Assembly: GCA_013399855.1 (NCBI GenBank)
Contig: VXAY01006791.1
Span: 124,001 to 188,000, forward strand
Direction: 5' to 3'
DNA from: Oxyruncus cristatus
Lineage: Eukaryota; Chordata; Aves; Passeriformes; Cotingidae
Length of the DNA: 64,000 bases
Shown: positions 26,255 through 36,620 of the stretch, piece by piece
Layout: every line of letters starts with the position of its first letter
Numbering within the stretch: the first letter of the stretch is position 1
Notes under the pieces: model-generated
What the model saw: only the letters and a program-made list of their open reading frames with translations
The model's database searches: none
Told to the model about the DNA's origin: nothing
Program-made: the position numbers and the translations under genes

Positions 26255-26800
26255 GATTTAGAATGCTATAGACCAAGTCTGACTTCCATCACTGGTGGCA
26301 GACACACTGAAGTGATGATAAGGGAAAGAATAAAAAAAATATATATAATATATTTAGCAGCTGAAGAGTCAATGTGTCCTATCTGGAGGGAATGATGCCC
26401 CTCAAATCTGAGGAGCTTTTCCCAAAAGGAACCAATAAACCCTGGGACAGGGCCACTGATATTATGTACTTAGGTATCTGAGCATCTGAAATTAACGTTT
26501 TTGAAGACATTTGAAGTATTCTTAGAGAAAAGACATCTTCTTCTGGATTAACGGTTACTCAAAATATATGAATTAAAGGGTTGATTCTATATCAGATCAC
26601 AGAAGGGTTGGAAGAGACTTTAAAATCTTCTAGTTCCCACTCCCAAGTATACAGTTGTATCTGTAAAGATTTTGTTGTTCATGATATTCATAAGTGATCT
26701 GCAAAGCAAGGTAAGTAGTGTGATGACAGAGTTAATTCATAATCAAAGAAAGGATTTTGTAGAGCTAAGAGAGGTACAAGGAAGTACAAAGAAGAACAAG
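26255..26800 (+). mobile_element. Ancient, heavily decayed CR1-type reverse-transcriptase remnant
   Basis: Three patches in one orientation resemble successive parts of an old amniote CR1 ORF2. At about 26265-26330 'gctatagaccaagtctgac' and 'ttccatcactgg' resemble the reverse-transcriptase entry segment. At about 26440-26480 a patch resembles the region before motif A. At about 26672-26790 'catgatattcataagtgatctg', reading IFISDL-like, is followed by 'gtgatgacagag', which resembles the segment leading into motif C. The frame is destroyed and the patches are separated by unrelated sequence, including an antisense CR1 3' end at 26596-26645. This is eye alignment from memory of older CR1 subfamilies; the central patch is the weakest. 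Confidence 0.45.
26596..26645 (-). mobile_element. Short CR1 3' end, antisense
   Basis: 'agatcacagaagggttggaa' followed by 'gagactttaaaatcttctag' is the reverse complement of a CR1 3' terminus, in which a hexamer/octamer tail precedes a conserved 'ttccaaccc' block. Only about 50 bases remain. It lies inside the older sense-strand remnant, so it probably inserted later. Confidence 0.65.
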
Positions 26801-26825
26801 GGTGGTCTGCGGTGTGGAGCTAATT

Positions 26826-26938
26826 TTCATAGAGTCATAGAATGGCCTGGGTTTAAAGAAACCTTAAAAACCATCTAGTTCCAAGCCCTCTGCCATGGGC
26901 AGGGACACCTTTCATTAGACCAGGTTGCTCAGAGAACT
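26826..26938 (-). mobile_element. CR1 LINE 3' fragment, antisense
   Basis: The plus strand reads 'tcatagagtcatagaatgg', then 'ccatctagttccaagccc', 'tgccatgggcagggacacc' and 'agaccaggttgctcagag', which is the standard reverse-complement order of an avian CR1 3' end. The terminal octamer-like tail is at 26829-26845, and similarity stops at about 26938. The copy is a severely 5'-truncated insertion of about 110 bases. Confidence 0.9.
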
Positions 26939-27689
26939 GATTAAACAGACCTGTTCTCATCTACATGGAAGAACGAAGTCTGAAGAAGGATATTACAGGA
27001 CATATATAAATACATGTGGTGTTTGAAAGGTGAATAGGGATTTTGAGTACTTTCATTCCGTAAAAGGCAACAGGTTTTCAGTAGACACAGTGAATCCCTC
27101 TCTTACACAATGCAAAACTAAACAATGGAATTTTATGCTGCAGGGAGTTTTCTATCCTTTTATCTCAAACATAATAAAAATGTGATTCTACATGGTACTG
27201 GCAAAAAGAGTAATGAATGGCATTAAATAGTATTTTGAAACCCCCTAAAAAGCAACCTCTGGAAATGTATATCATGCCGTTGGCTATTGGGAGAATGTGC
27301 ACAGGTGAAACACCATTTTATACTTCCCACATTCCTTATATGCTATGCCTAGCAATGTGGTGTCTGCTGGCAGTGACAGCTCTGCTCTGTCCCAACACAG
27401 TCCTCCTTTTGTTCTAAAAGATTAATTAAATTCATAGTAATTATAAAAATTGTGTGCTTTGATTCTCATGTCATTGAGAATGTCACGTCATTTACGCTGG
27501 AAGAGTGCAAATTTTACAACTGGTGATGATGGGAAAGTAAAAGCAGTTCTGTAGCACGCTGCTTTGTCTCAGGACCACCACGCCTACCTCCTGAAATAAT
27601 TGAAAAACCTCAGTTCCTGGGCAGATTTCAAAGTCTCAGCATGCTTTTTTATTTCATGGGCATTTTCATTCTGGTATAGGGGAATAGTT
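26939..27689. other. Gene-free spacer
   Basis: AT-rich DNA between CR1 pieces. No gene, repeat or regulatory site that I can support. Confidence 0.6.
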
Positions 27690-27945
27690 GCAACGAGGAT
27701 GTTAGTAAGCATGTGGACAAAACACAATTGGATTTTCTAAAACCCTTTGACAAGTTTCCACGCCAAAGCTCATTAAAGGAACATCATTGTCATTGGATTG
27801 GAGGAAATGTTCATTTATAGACTGAAAGAGAGCTAAAGAATAGGAAGCAAAGTCCATTGATGTCATGATGGTTCTAGGGTTGTTGGCCATTGCGATTTTT
27901 GAAAGCGGTTTTGAGGGGTTGCTTGTCTTAGATTCAGATCAGTAC
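27690..27945 (+). mobile_element. Ancient CR1-type reverse-transcriptase fragment
   Basis: The plus strand contains 'ttggattttctaaaaccc' and 'tttgacaagtttccacgcc' (27730-27762), corresponding to the motif A region of CR1 ORF2 (pattern D-F-x-K-A-F-D-K-V-P). 'ggattggaggaaatgttc' and 'agctaaagaataggaagc' (27795-27850) correspond to the following segment, and a decayed motif B area lies at about 27905-27935. Several frameshifts are needed to follow it, and motif A reads F-S-K-T-L-F-D-K where readable. This older subfamily differs in sequence from the other copies in the window. It ends before motif C. Confidence 0.7.
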
Positions 27946-28308
27946 AGCTATTTCCAGTCCCTCTGGGATCTATAGGGAAGAGGAGGGTAAGCACAGAACA
28001 ATGCTATTGTTCTAAACTCACTTTTAAAATAAGCAGCACAGAGTTTTCCTAATTTTTCTTGCCCAGTCTGAATGAACAAACAGGTGAGTGAAAACATTTC
28101 TATTTACTGCTAATCCAAATATTTAAATGGGCTCTGCTCATTTACCAACAAAGAACCCAGTTCCATCACCTTTTTCAGAGAGAACAGCAGCACCAGCACA
28201 TGTTGTCATTGTCCTATTCTATAGAATGGAAGAGGGTCTTTGTCATTCGAGCCCCAGTCTGCAGCATAAAAAACCTGGGCTTTTAATTCATCCTTTCCTG
28301 TTGGTTTG

Positions 28309-28436
28309 TCTTTTTGTGGGTTTTTTTTGCTTGCTTGGTTTTTTTTTGGGTTTTTTGGTTTTTTTTGTTTGTTTGTTTGTTTGTTTTGGGTTTTTTTTGG
28401 GGGGNGTTTTTTTTTGGGGGGGGGGTTTGTTTGTTT
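28309..28436. repeat. G/T low-complexity tract with an ambiguous base
   Basis: Runs of T and TTTG units are interrupted by GGG, a G6 run and a G10 run. The one N at 28405 shows that the consensus was not resolved here. The complementary strand reads as a lysine/proline-rich open frame that is purely a by-product of A/C runs. Confidence 0.9.
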
Positions 28437-29899
28437 TTAACATTATGTGATGATGAGGAATTCTCAGAATGGTAAGAATATCAGTCTTCCCTAAGATTTT
28501 CCAGTTTGCCAAGAAATTCTGGTTTCTCATCTTTGCCGCTGAACTTTGGTATGAAATAATTGAAATATTTAGCTTTGTATGAATTTAAACTCTACTGATT
28601 TGTTTACAAATAAGTAGAAGGAGTTAGAAAGCTTCTTCTTAGACCTTACTTGCAGCAACATTGTTTGCTCAACTTGACTGATATTTTTCTTTTTGAGACT
28701 CAGCTTTCACTCACTTAAACTTGGAAAAGGTTTAAGTCTGCGGTCTGAAATTTCCTTTACTGGGTGTCTGCCCGAAGCTTGTATGCTTTGGTTACTGGGA
28801 ATATGGTTGAGACAAAATTCATTATGTCACTCATGTTAAAAAGCATAGAGCAAGTTTGCAGACTTGTCGGTGTGAAAATGTAGTTATAAAACACCAGTTT
28901 GCAATATTATATTATCATGGAATTATTCCCATGAAGTTTCTTCATATAGTTAGCATGGTATAAAAGAGCAGACAATAAAAATTATGTAATTCAAAATGCA
29001 TGAGGGACCTGAAGCAAAATTGTCCAAACTACTTTTTTTTGTCTTTTTCACTTGTAAAGTTACTCAGTCACAGTAATTTCAAAAAAATGAGGACTTTCAA
29101 ATAAATGAGGACTTGCAACAAACCACGTCTGTGCTAAGATGAAAAAAGCAGTCTGTCCTGGGCTTTTTGTTCAAAACACAGAGCAGAAAGCCTGCAAGTG
29201 AAATACTAAGACTCTGTAGGCAGCTAAATTGCTGTGATCTGACCCCAAAGTCAGTGCATCATTAAACTTGGTTGAATTTTCATCTTCTAAAATTGTTCTT
29301 TCTTTTCATGTAAAGTCAATGTGAAAGGGCTGTGTGGAAGCAGCAGCTCCTTCTTCAAGAGCAAGGAGAAATCAGGTGCCCAAATAACATGTGCTCGGTC
29401 AATCAGTCTCTATGAAGTACACCATCAACAATGGCCAATGGAGATGTTAGAATTATTTCTTTTTCTTCAGTCAGGGTAGTGAAGTGTCTAGAGAAAGTGC
29501 ATGGCAGTCCAGGCAAGCACTTTTTCAATTGAAAGGGAGTAAATATTTGTGATTGTCTGCATGATAGGATTTCTGAGGGCAAAATGCCAGGGTTATTCTA
29601 ACCGCAAGCTGATACTATCTTGGGAAAATATGTTATTTCAGGAGGTTAGCTGGTGTGCATGAAACAGACCTCTTTATTCCTAAATTCCTTGTCTTTTATC
29701 ATTCTCAACAAAAGGTCCATTCGGCTGCATTGTGTCTGACAGTTAAGTTACATACAATTCCCATTTTATTCAAATTAATGGCAGTAACCTTTATTCTGAA
29801 AAAATAGCTAAGCCACCAGGGGAAATGCTGCATTATCTCTGCAGTTTCTCTGTATTAACTCCTCATCAGTTATGGCTGAGCAACAATCATATTTTTCCC

Positions 29900-30433
29900 T
29901 TATCCATATTTTGCCAACTCCAGTTTCAGCCTCTGTAAGTGATCACTGCATGGTTCATCAAGTTTCTGTACATATAAACCGGTATTTTGAGGGTCATTAT
30001 TAAGATCTACATGTAATGGGATCTGGCCTAATTTTTGTACTGTTTTACTCAAAGTATGTTTCCCCACGATAGCATTGTGTGAAATAAGACTATATTGGAT
30101 GGTAATTCCACATTTAGAAATTGAACTTCTTTTTCTCTCTTCCCACAACTGTGCTGGATTTTTGCTGGAAGCTTTGGAAATTGTGAAGGGCAAGAATTTC
30201 CAGGGAGTTTGATGTTGGTTTATGACTGCCATCTCCAAGCTGTATGAGAGTTTTATCATGTGTATACTGTAGCATATAGAAATAGAATGTGATGAAAATG
30301 GTTTTATTTTTTCTGCATGTTTTATCATTTTCTGTTGAAATATAGCTATAATTAAGCAGATATGTAGGTAGAAATATAAGGCAACGGAGAATATGTAACT
30401 TAGTGATCTAGGAATCATAATAAATATATGCAC
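29900..30433 (-). other. Unrecognised 177-codon open reading frame
   Basis: This is the longest open frame of the window, on minus, with an ATG at 30431-30433. The N-terminal 35 residues are hydrophobic and aromatic, followed by a mixed polar region and a C-terminal part with a charged, helix-like end (residues about 155-177, rich in L, K, E and D). I recognise no domain. A rough estimate from base composition gives well under one such frame expected by chance in 64 kb, so it is mildly surprising. No splice sites, promoter, poly-A signal or flanking target duplications support a gene. It could be a chance frame, a lineage-specific gene or part of an unrecognised element. Confidence 0.25.
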
Positions 30434-30717
30434 ATTTAAACATTTCCAGGATATGCTTCAGCTGAAATATACAAATAGACTGTCTCCATGGTGAGCTTCT
30501 GACTAAATATTTATAAGACAAAACCTTAAGAACACCTTTGTTGAAAAACATTATTTCCCACCAGCATAAGGAAGTAGGGCAGGGAAGGGTTTATTTCTGC
30601 ATCTGCCAGTTAGTGTTCACCAGCCCAGCTGGTGGAGTGCTGGAACCCACCCCTTCCTCAGCTTTTCACCTGTGTGTCCAGCCAGCTGCTGGCAGTTCCT
30701 TTCTTCAGTACACAGAT

Positions 30718-30743
30718 ACTCATTACTCTTACTCATTACTCTT
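30718..30743. repeat. 13-bp perfect tandem duplication
   Basis: Two adjacent copies of 'actcattactctt'. They end one base before the recognisable 5' edge of the CR1 piece at 30745. Confidence 0.9.
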
Positions 30744-30744
30744 C

Positions 30745-31021
30745 TCTGTGATGACCAGTGACAGCACCCGAGGGAATGGCCTGAAGCTATTTGGGGAGTT
30801 TAGGCTGGATATTAGAAGAAGGTTCTTCACCCAGAGGGTGGTTGGGCACTGGAACAGGCTCCCCAGGGAAGTGGTCACAGCACCAAGCCTGACAGAGTTC
30901 AAGAATCATTTGGACGATGCTCTCAGGCACATGGTGTGATTCTTGGGCTGTCCTGAGCAAGAAGGAACTGGACTTTGATGATCCTTCTGGGTTGCTTCCA
31001 ACTCGGGATATTCTGTGATTG
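30745..31021 (+). mobile_element. CR1 LINE 3' fragment (end of ORF2 plus 3' UTR)
   Basis: The plus-strand frame ending at 30939 encodes the C-terminal end of avian CR1 ORF2: [10 protein letters not shown], then [13 protein letters not shown], and [10 protein letters not shown]. It is followed by the 3' UTR 'ggtgtgattcttgggctgtcc', then 'gatgatccttctgggt' and the 3' terminus 'actcgggatattctgtgatt' at about 31000-31020. This belongs to the CR1 type with a 'gatattctatgatt' end, the same kind of tail carried by the SINE at 6752. The copy is 5'-truncated at about 30745; codons before that in the same frame are not CR1. Confidence 0.92.
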
Positions 31022-34000
31022 CTAGAGCCAGAAGGTCTGCCTGAGAAAATTTACCCTGTAATTTCCATGTATACTTAGTGTGGCACTGTGTGGTCATCAC
31101 TGACCAAGTCTCTGAGTTGGCCTGTAATTCTTCACCGTGACTCACCGTGTTCTTAAGTCTTGAAATACAGTGCTGCAGCCACAGTCAAAGGAGCTGCTGA
31201 ATTAAGGACCAAAGAGGCCATTAACTATAAGACCACTTCTTCAAAAGCAAGAGCCAGAATATTCTAAAAGTTCTTTCATTTTGGTTATTCAAAGTCTATG
31301 TCATGTCAGGAAAAAAGAAAACAAAACAACTTAATCTATGATACTAATGCATTTAAAACTTGTAACTAGTCTGATGAAAACTTTAATTGATGGTAATCAA
31401 GACTGCCTGCATGTATTCAGTAAATACATAAGCTAATGCTTTTCTTGCTTTTTAAGTTATTGTGCAAATATATGCTAATTCCTTCTGTCATGCATTAGTA
31501 TTTCAGGGTTTTATGCTACTAAAAATGCATCACCTTAATAGTTACTCGAAGTCTTTTGTTCAGAGTATGGGAAATGCTCACTCTCAATTTGGCAGATGGA
31601 GTTCATGATGGTAATTAACAGAAGATATTCTATTGAAATTAAAACCCATTTAGGATGAAGCTTTGCACAGAAGGAATAGTCTGAATTTCCATGGTCTAAG
31701 ATCATGGACCTTGTAATTATGTTTAATTTTTGATCTTAACTCAGTTAACATGTAAGTAGACAAAGTACTGCTTTTATAAGTAGAGCATGATGATAAATGA
31801 GTGTTCTTGAAGTAAAAATAAAAAAAAAAAAAATTAAAAAAAATTAGACAAGAAGGTGGTGAGCTGTTCCCTGTGCTTGAAGTCCTAATTTCTGGCAATG
31901 TGTTTTCCTTCGCATATTTGATTTCTTCCAAAAATGAAGAATCTTTTTGAGTCTGCAGCCAGCTCAGAGAGCTCTAGTACTACACTTATGAGATGTCATA
32001 TTCTTCATACTACTTCAGTAAACGCATGAAATGTATCTCATGTGGTGCCCTGTTAGTAGATATAAACGGATTCATTTTCTCTTCAGTTAATGTCTACCAA
32101 GTCTGAATCAGGATACTGATCTGGTTCTGAGATTTCTGAGCAGGAGCCTCTGGGGAATAAGACAGTTTGAAATACATCTATCACCTTTGTCCTGAAATTT
32201 GCAACACGATGCCACTGACAGCCATAAGCACAGAGAAATGATTGACTGCCTGACCTAATACCACCTTGAGGTAACTCAATTCCCAGATTGTAGAAGGCAT
32301 ATTTCTGGTGGAGAAAAAGGACTTCTATATGACTGGGAGAAGTTCTCTAGTAACATCTTGTACTGATCTGTCATAGTAGGTCCTCTTAATTCTTCTCTTC
32401 ACTTGCCCTCCTGCAGGAATTCAAGCTTAATAATTTTTTAATGTCTTTCTCCCACTCTTTCTCCTTGGTCTGCTTAGTATACATGGGAAGAGGAAGAGTT
32501 AGCTTCTCAGCACTGCAGCTTTTTAGGACATGCTTTAAAAGGTGGGACGATGTGTTCCGGTACAAGCAGACTCTGGTTTTGTGGTAGCCTGGGAAAGAGA
32601 TGCAATGAAACAGCGGCAAGATTGATTTGAAACTGGAGATGCAGCAGCTTGGAGCAGTGAAGAACTGGGATCCAGTCATGGCAAGAGATTGCTCCACCAT
32701 GGGTTGAGAGTTTCCACATGGTGTATGTGAGTTGCCAGCTGCTGCATTTGCAGTTGCTATTGGTTGTACTTCCTCTATGACTGGTGCCGTGTCTGTAAGC
32801 AAGTGTCTGTTGCTGTGTCAAAGGAGATAACCTGCAGCCAGGTATTCTATAGGATGGCAAAGCCTGTAGGGATTTGGGTAACTGTTGGAGAAACCTCGTG
32901 GCTCCAGTTTCTCTCCTAGAAGCACATGAACACATGCAACACCCTCTGCTGAAGAGTGTCCTCTGGCTCTGGCGGAGGAAGCTTTTTGGCATTTTGAGTA
33001 ACAATTTTGGGGTCGGGCATATATGTGGTTTGGATTCTGGGACCCATTTCCTATCAGAAACCTCATCACGGAAGACTCATTAATTCTTCACCTCCTTTAA
33101 ACCACAAAACCCTTGCAAAGAACAAAGAACAGGTCAGATGTAAAGCAGTGATTAATCAACTTTCTGGATTGAGGGTGAAGTCTGACCACACTGTGCTTTC
33201 TTTGTCACATTCAGTTAGGTAGTCTGAAAAAATGATATAAAGCTTTCATTGATTTGTTGGAGTTTTTTAACCCTTTCCTTTGTCCCCTTTATTTGCATTA
33301 CTCCGAAGTTGAATAAATAAGGTGTCTTCAGCTAAAGAGATGGCAGGAGACAGTTGTCTGCAAAGGGAGGTGATGAAATTTACACTTTTGAATAGTCAGG
33401 TCTCAGGAATAGCCTAACTTCTTAATAAACTGTTACACTATTGCATGCCTCAACAGCATGGTAAATATAGAGCACATCTCTGCAGCTTAGCCTGCATCTG
33501 GGGACTGAACTACAGTAACAACCCACCATAAGGAGTAAGTAAAGATTAAATGTGAGTCAGCCCTGTCCTTAAGATATATAGCTTTGTAAATTCTGCTGTA
33601 AATTCTTACTATTTTTTTTCTGTCTTCTGAATTAGAGATCTGCCAAATTATCATGAAACCATTTGGACAGTCTGCAAACAGAGCTGTTTTCTGGATAGCA
33701 TAGTGAAATTTCTAATAATCGAGAGCCCTTCTGTCTACAGAAATTTTTGTGTGTTTGTTTATTTTAATAACATGGGAGGCAGGAGATAAGAGCACAAGCT
33801 GTCATTAGAATTCTGCAGATATGGAAATGGCCTCTAGCTGTTTGAAGACCAGCACAGAAAAGTACTTCCATAACGATCACAACAAAAATATGTTGCTCTT
33901 ACCAAGGCACTTCTCAACTGCGAAAGATTGCATAGCACCAAACACTTGCCCGTATTTCCAAATCAGCAGTTAGTGTCTCAGAAGCCATCTCAGCTATATA

Positions 34001-34731
34001 CACAGTTGGAAGCAGGAGTTAGTTACGTTAGTTAGTAAATTACCACATTGCTTTTTTTTTCTTTTTTCTTTTTTTTTTTTTTAATCCCTCACTAATCAGT
34101 ATGTCATAGACCACTGGAGGTTGATTGAAATAGGGGTAGGCCTAACAGAGTTTTTGCTGAGAATTTTGCTGGGATATGAAGGTCTAGATGCAGCTGTGTA
34201 TGGGGGAGGGAAAAGGGAACTAGAAGTTGTGTAGCCTTGTAGTGTGAGTGGGAGAACATGCTGCAACACACTGCATCAAGGAGTGGCTGAAACCCTTGAG
34301 CCTTCTTCCCAAATTTGCTTTCATTTATGGCATTGAGATACATTAGCTGTGCTTGACCTTTGATAGCGAACGTGGAATTTTGCAAGTTTTTAAAACATTG
34401 TCTGGAGTGTGAAAAGAAGTTTGTGACTTGCGTAAAGCAGTGCCTTCCCCGTTTCTGTAGATATGCTGCACACATGCAACCAGGAGAGAAGAGGACAAGA
34501 TGAAAGCATCCGTTTGTCTGAAGCAGTGCCAGTGCAAATTCAAGGTGCAGAGCGCAAGGAAGAACAGTGCTGGTACCAGTCCTGTGGCCAAGTACTTAAG
34601 AGCCAACTTGTAAATAACACAGGACTGTGCTTCCTTTCACTTCCCATTCAGAAAACATTGACATTGTTACCGGTTGGTATCATTTATTCTAGTTTACTAT
34701 TATTCGGAATTTCTTTGAAGAAAGCAATGTT
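31022..34731. other. Gene-free stretch with an interrupted 228-codon frame
   Basis: Contains an A-rich tract (31813-31845), a T/C tract (34052-34083), and a less AT-rich block at about 32386-33069 with long open frames on minus that is listed separately. No recognised gene or mobile element. The region just before 34732 is not recognisably CR1, so the CR1 insertion begins there. Confidence 0.5.
32386..33069 (-). other. Unrecognised 228-codon frame with one internal stop; possible pseudogene or retrocopy
   Basis: On minus, one frame runs from 33069 to 32386 with only one stop, a TGA at 32818-32820. The two halves (83 and 138 codons) are in the same register, with five further codons between them. 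A second minus frame (33004-32507) is also open for 165 codons. The block is less AT-rich than its surroundings. The predicted product is rich in S, N, P and Q in its middle and K/E-rich near its end, resembling a disordered region. I recognise no domain. No poly-A tail or target-site duplication was found. A CpG-moderate block can stay open by chance, so a gene remnant is only a possibility. Confidence 0.25.
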
Positions 34732-35555
34732 AAGGCACATACGTGACAACGAGGTGATCCCAGACAGCCAGCACAGCATCACGAAAGGCAAATCCTGCCT
34801 GGCCAACCTGGTGGCCTTCTCTGATGGAGTGACTGCAACTGTCAAAAGGGGAAGAATGACTGATGTAATCCACGGTCCCATGTAATATCCTTCTATCTAA
34901 GCTGGAGAGACATGGATGTGAAGGGCAGAGCATTTGGTGGATTAGGAACTGGCTGAACGGATTCAGACAGAGAGCTGTGGTCGATGGCTCCATGCCCGGG
35001 TGGATGCTGGTGATGACTGGTGTCCCTCAGGGCTCTGTCTTGGGACAGGTGCTCTTCAGTATGTCCATCAATGACATCGGCAGAGAGATCAAGTGCACCC
35101 TCAGCAAGTTTGCTGATGACATGAAGCTGAGTGGTGTGGTTGTCGCAAGAGAAGGATGGGATGCCATTCAGGGGGACCTAAGGGGGCAAGCTAAGAAGTG
35201 AGCTCACAAGAACATAATCAGGTTCAACAAGTCCAAGCGCAAGATGCTGCACCTTGTTCAGGGCAATCTCAGATATGAGTACAGGCTGGGAGAAGAAGCC
35301 ATTGAGAGCAGCCCTGTGCAGAAGGACCTGGGGATTCTCGTGGATGAAAATTTGGACATGAGCTGGCATTTTGCACTTGTAGCCCAAAAAGCCAATTGTA
35401 TCCTGGGCTGCATTAAAAGAGAAGGCCAGCAGGTAAAGGGAGAGGATTCTCCCCACAATTCTACTCTCATGAGGCCCCACCTGGAGTACTGCATCCAGGT
35501 CTAGAACCTTCATCGCAAGAAAGATGTAGACCTGCTAGAACAGTTTGGAGTTCCA
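34732..35555 (+). mobile_element. CR1 LINE ORF2 fragment (reverse transcriptase to C-terminus), dead
   Basis: Recognisable CR1 ORF2 in order: I-P-D-S-Q-H, T-K-G-K-S-C-L and N-L-V-A-F (about 34758-34820); a deletion at about 34868 that removes the motif A segment and shifts frame; I-R-N-W-L-N-G (34941-34961); motif B G-V-P-Q-G-S-V-L-G (35019-35045); motif C F-A-D-D (35109-35120); then [22 protein letters not shown] and R-P-H-L-E-Y-C. Downstream of the deletion one frame continues to 35504 with a single stop (TGA at 35199-35201, where CR1 normally has Trp). The copy lacks the 5' part, ends inside ORF2 at about 35555 without a CR1 3' terminus, and cannot encode an active enzyme. Confidence 0.93.
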
Positions 35556-36525
35556 CCCAACATCACTCCATCCATCAAAGTATTTCAGGCCCCTTGAGAT
35601 GAATCGCTGTGTTCCAGGCAGCAAGACAGAACCGATCTGTCCTGCAATTCTGGCAAAGTAGTTATCATGACCCCACCCAGAGAAATTGCATCTACTTGAA
35701 TATTACAGGACTAGACCCTGAAACAGCTTGTCAGAATATTTTTAAGAGTATGTTCCAAAGTTACTTTATTACAGAAGAGGAATATTGAAATATATATTTC
35801 AAAGTGATGTATGAAAGTTATTTGTTCTTCTGAAAAGCCTAACAAAGATTTTTGATTGTTTTCATTTTATTAATTGACTGCAGTAATGCCCACAAACAAG
35901 CTTTTAGATATCTCTGTTTGGCAGCAGTTGCAGTAAGATTTGTCACATAATCTCAAATGGCTGCAGAGCAGATGTCTGTCTTATCAAGTCATGCTTAATA
36001 TTTACTGAAATGCTAACAAGCAATTTAAAAGAGCAGTTCAGTGGCCTATTTTGGATGTCTTTTTGGGAATGGAGGAACTGAGAAATATTTCTCTGTATTG
36101 ACTAGGAAGGTAGATAGTGCAGTACCAGGTGCGTGTATTGTACAGGAGTGCTCTAGGTCAGATAAATACTGCGTTTGCAGGACCTCATAAAACTTTTCAG
36201 TTTGCTCTTTAGCCTTCAGCAAAACCAAGGCTTCAAAAGATTTTCATATGGATATCTTTAGCTGTTAATAAAAGGGTTAATTACTCAGTGCATTCCCAAA
36301 ATTAGGGATATTGTTCAGGAAGTGTCTCTCATTGGATGAAGCACTAGATGAGGTTTTTGTTCCCAGATCTATCCCTGGCTGACTGGGGACCTCTGTCTTC
36401 CACTGTTTACATTTTGTAAAGGAAGAACTAAATAACCATACCCACCTCCACTGAGACTAACTGGACCATGTAAATTTTAATTAGATTTCTTGTTGTATTT
36501 TTAATCAGGCTTCTCCACACCACTA
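35556..36525. other. Gene-free spacer between CR1 pieces
   Basis: AT-rich, with no gene or repeat recognised. The first 150 bases may be the decayed remainder of the preceding insertion, but I could not align them to CR1. Confidence 0.5.
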
Positions 36526-36620
36526 CACAGTGTGATTCTTGGCATGGTCCTGTGCAGAGTCAGGAGTTGGACTCAATGGTCCTTGTGGGTCCCTTCCAAC
36601 TCAGGATATCCTATGATTCT
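36526..36620 (+). mobile_element. CR1 LINE 3' UTR fragment
   Basis: The plus strand reads 'gtgtgattcttggcatgg', 'tcctgtgcagagtcagg', 'agttggactcaatggtcc', 'gggtcccttccaactcagg' and the terminal 'atatcctatgattct'. This is the complete 3' end of the CR1 type whose tail is shared with TguSINE1. Only about 95 bases remain. No tRNA-like head precedes it, so this is a truncated LINE and not another SINE. Confidence 0.92.

Larger units (their letters stand above)
27946..30744. other. Gene-free stretch with a G/T tract and one long unexplained frame
   Basis: Holds a long G/T low-complexity tract (28309-28436) with a single ambiguous base at 28405, a short direct repeat 'aaatgaggactt' at about 29087-29115, and a 13-bp perfect tandem duplication at 30718-30743. 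The longest reading frame of the window lies at 29900-30433 on minus and is listed separately. Nothing else was recognised. Confidence 0.5.

Noticed and set aside
28288..28530. Minus-strand Lys/Pro/Gln-rich 80-codon frame and its plus-strand Phe/Leu/Val partner
   Set aside because: Both are translations of the G/T low-complexity tract and contain an X from the ambiguous base.
30538..30939. A 133-codon plus frame as a gene
   Set aside because: Its second half is the CR1 ORF2 C-terminus; the first half is unrelated DNA that happens to be open in the same frame.
34463..34885. A 140-codon plus frame as a gene
   Set aside because: Only codons from about 34732 on are CR1 reverse transcriptase; the upstream part is not recognisable and the frame ends at the motif A deletion.
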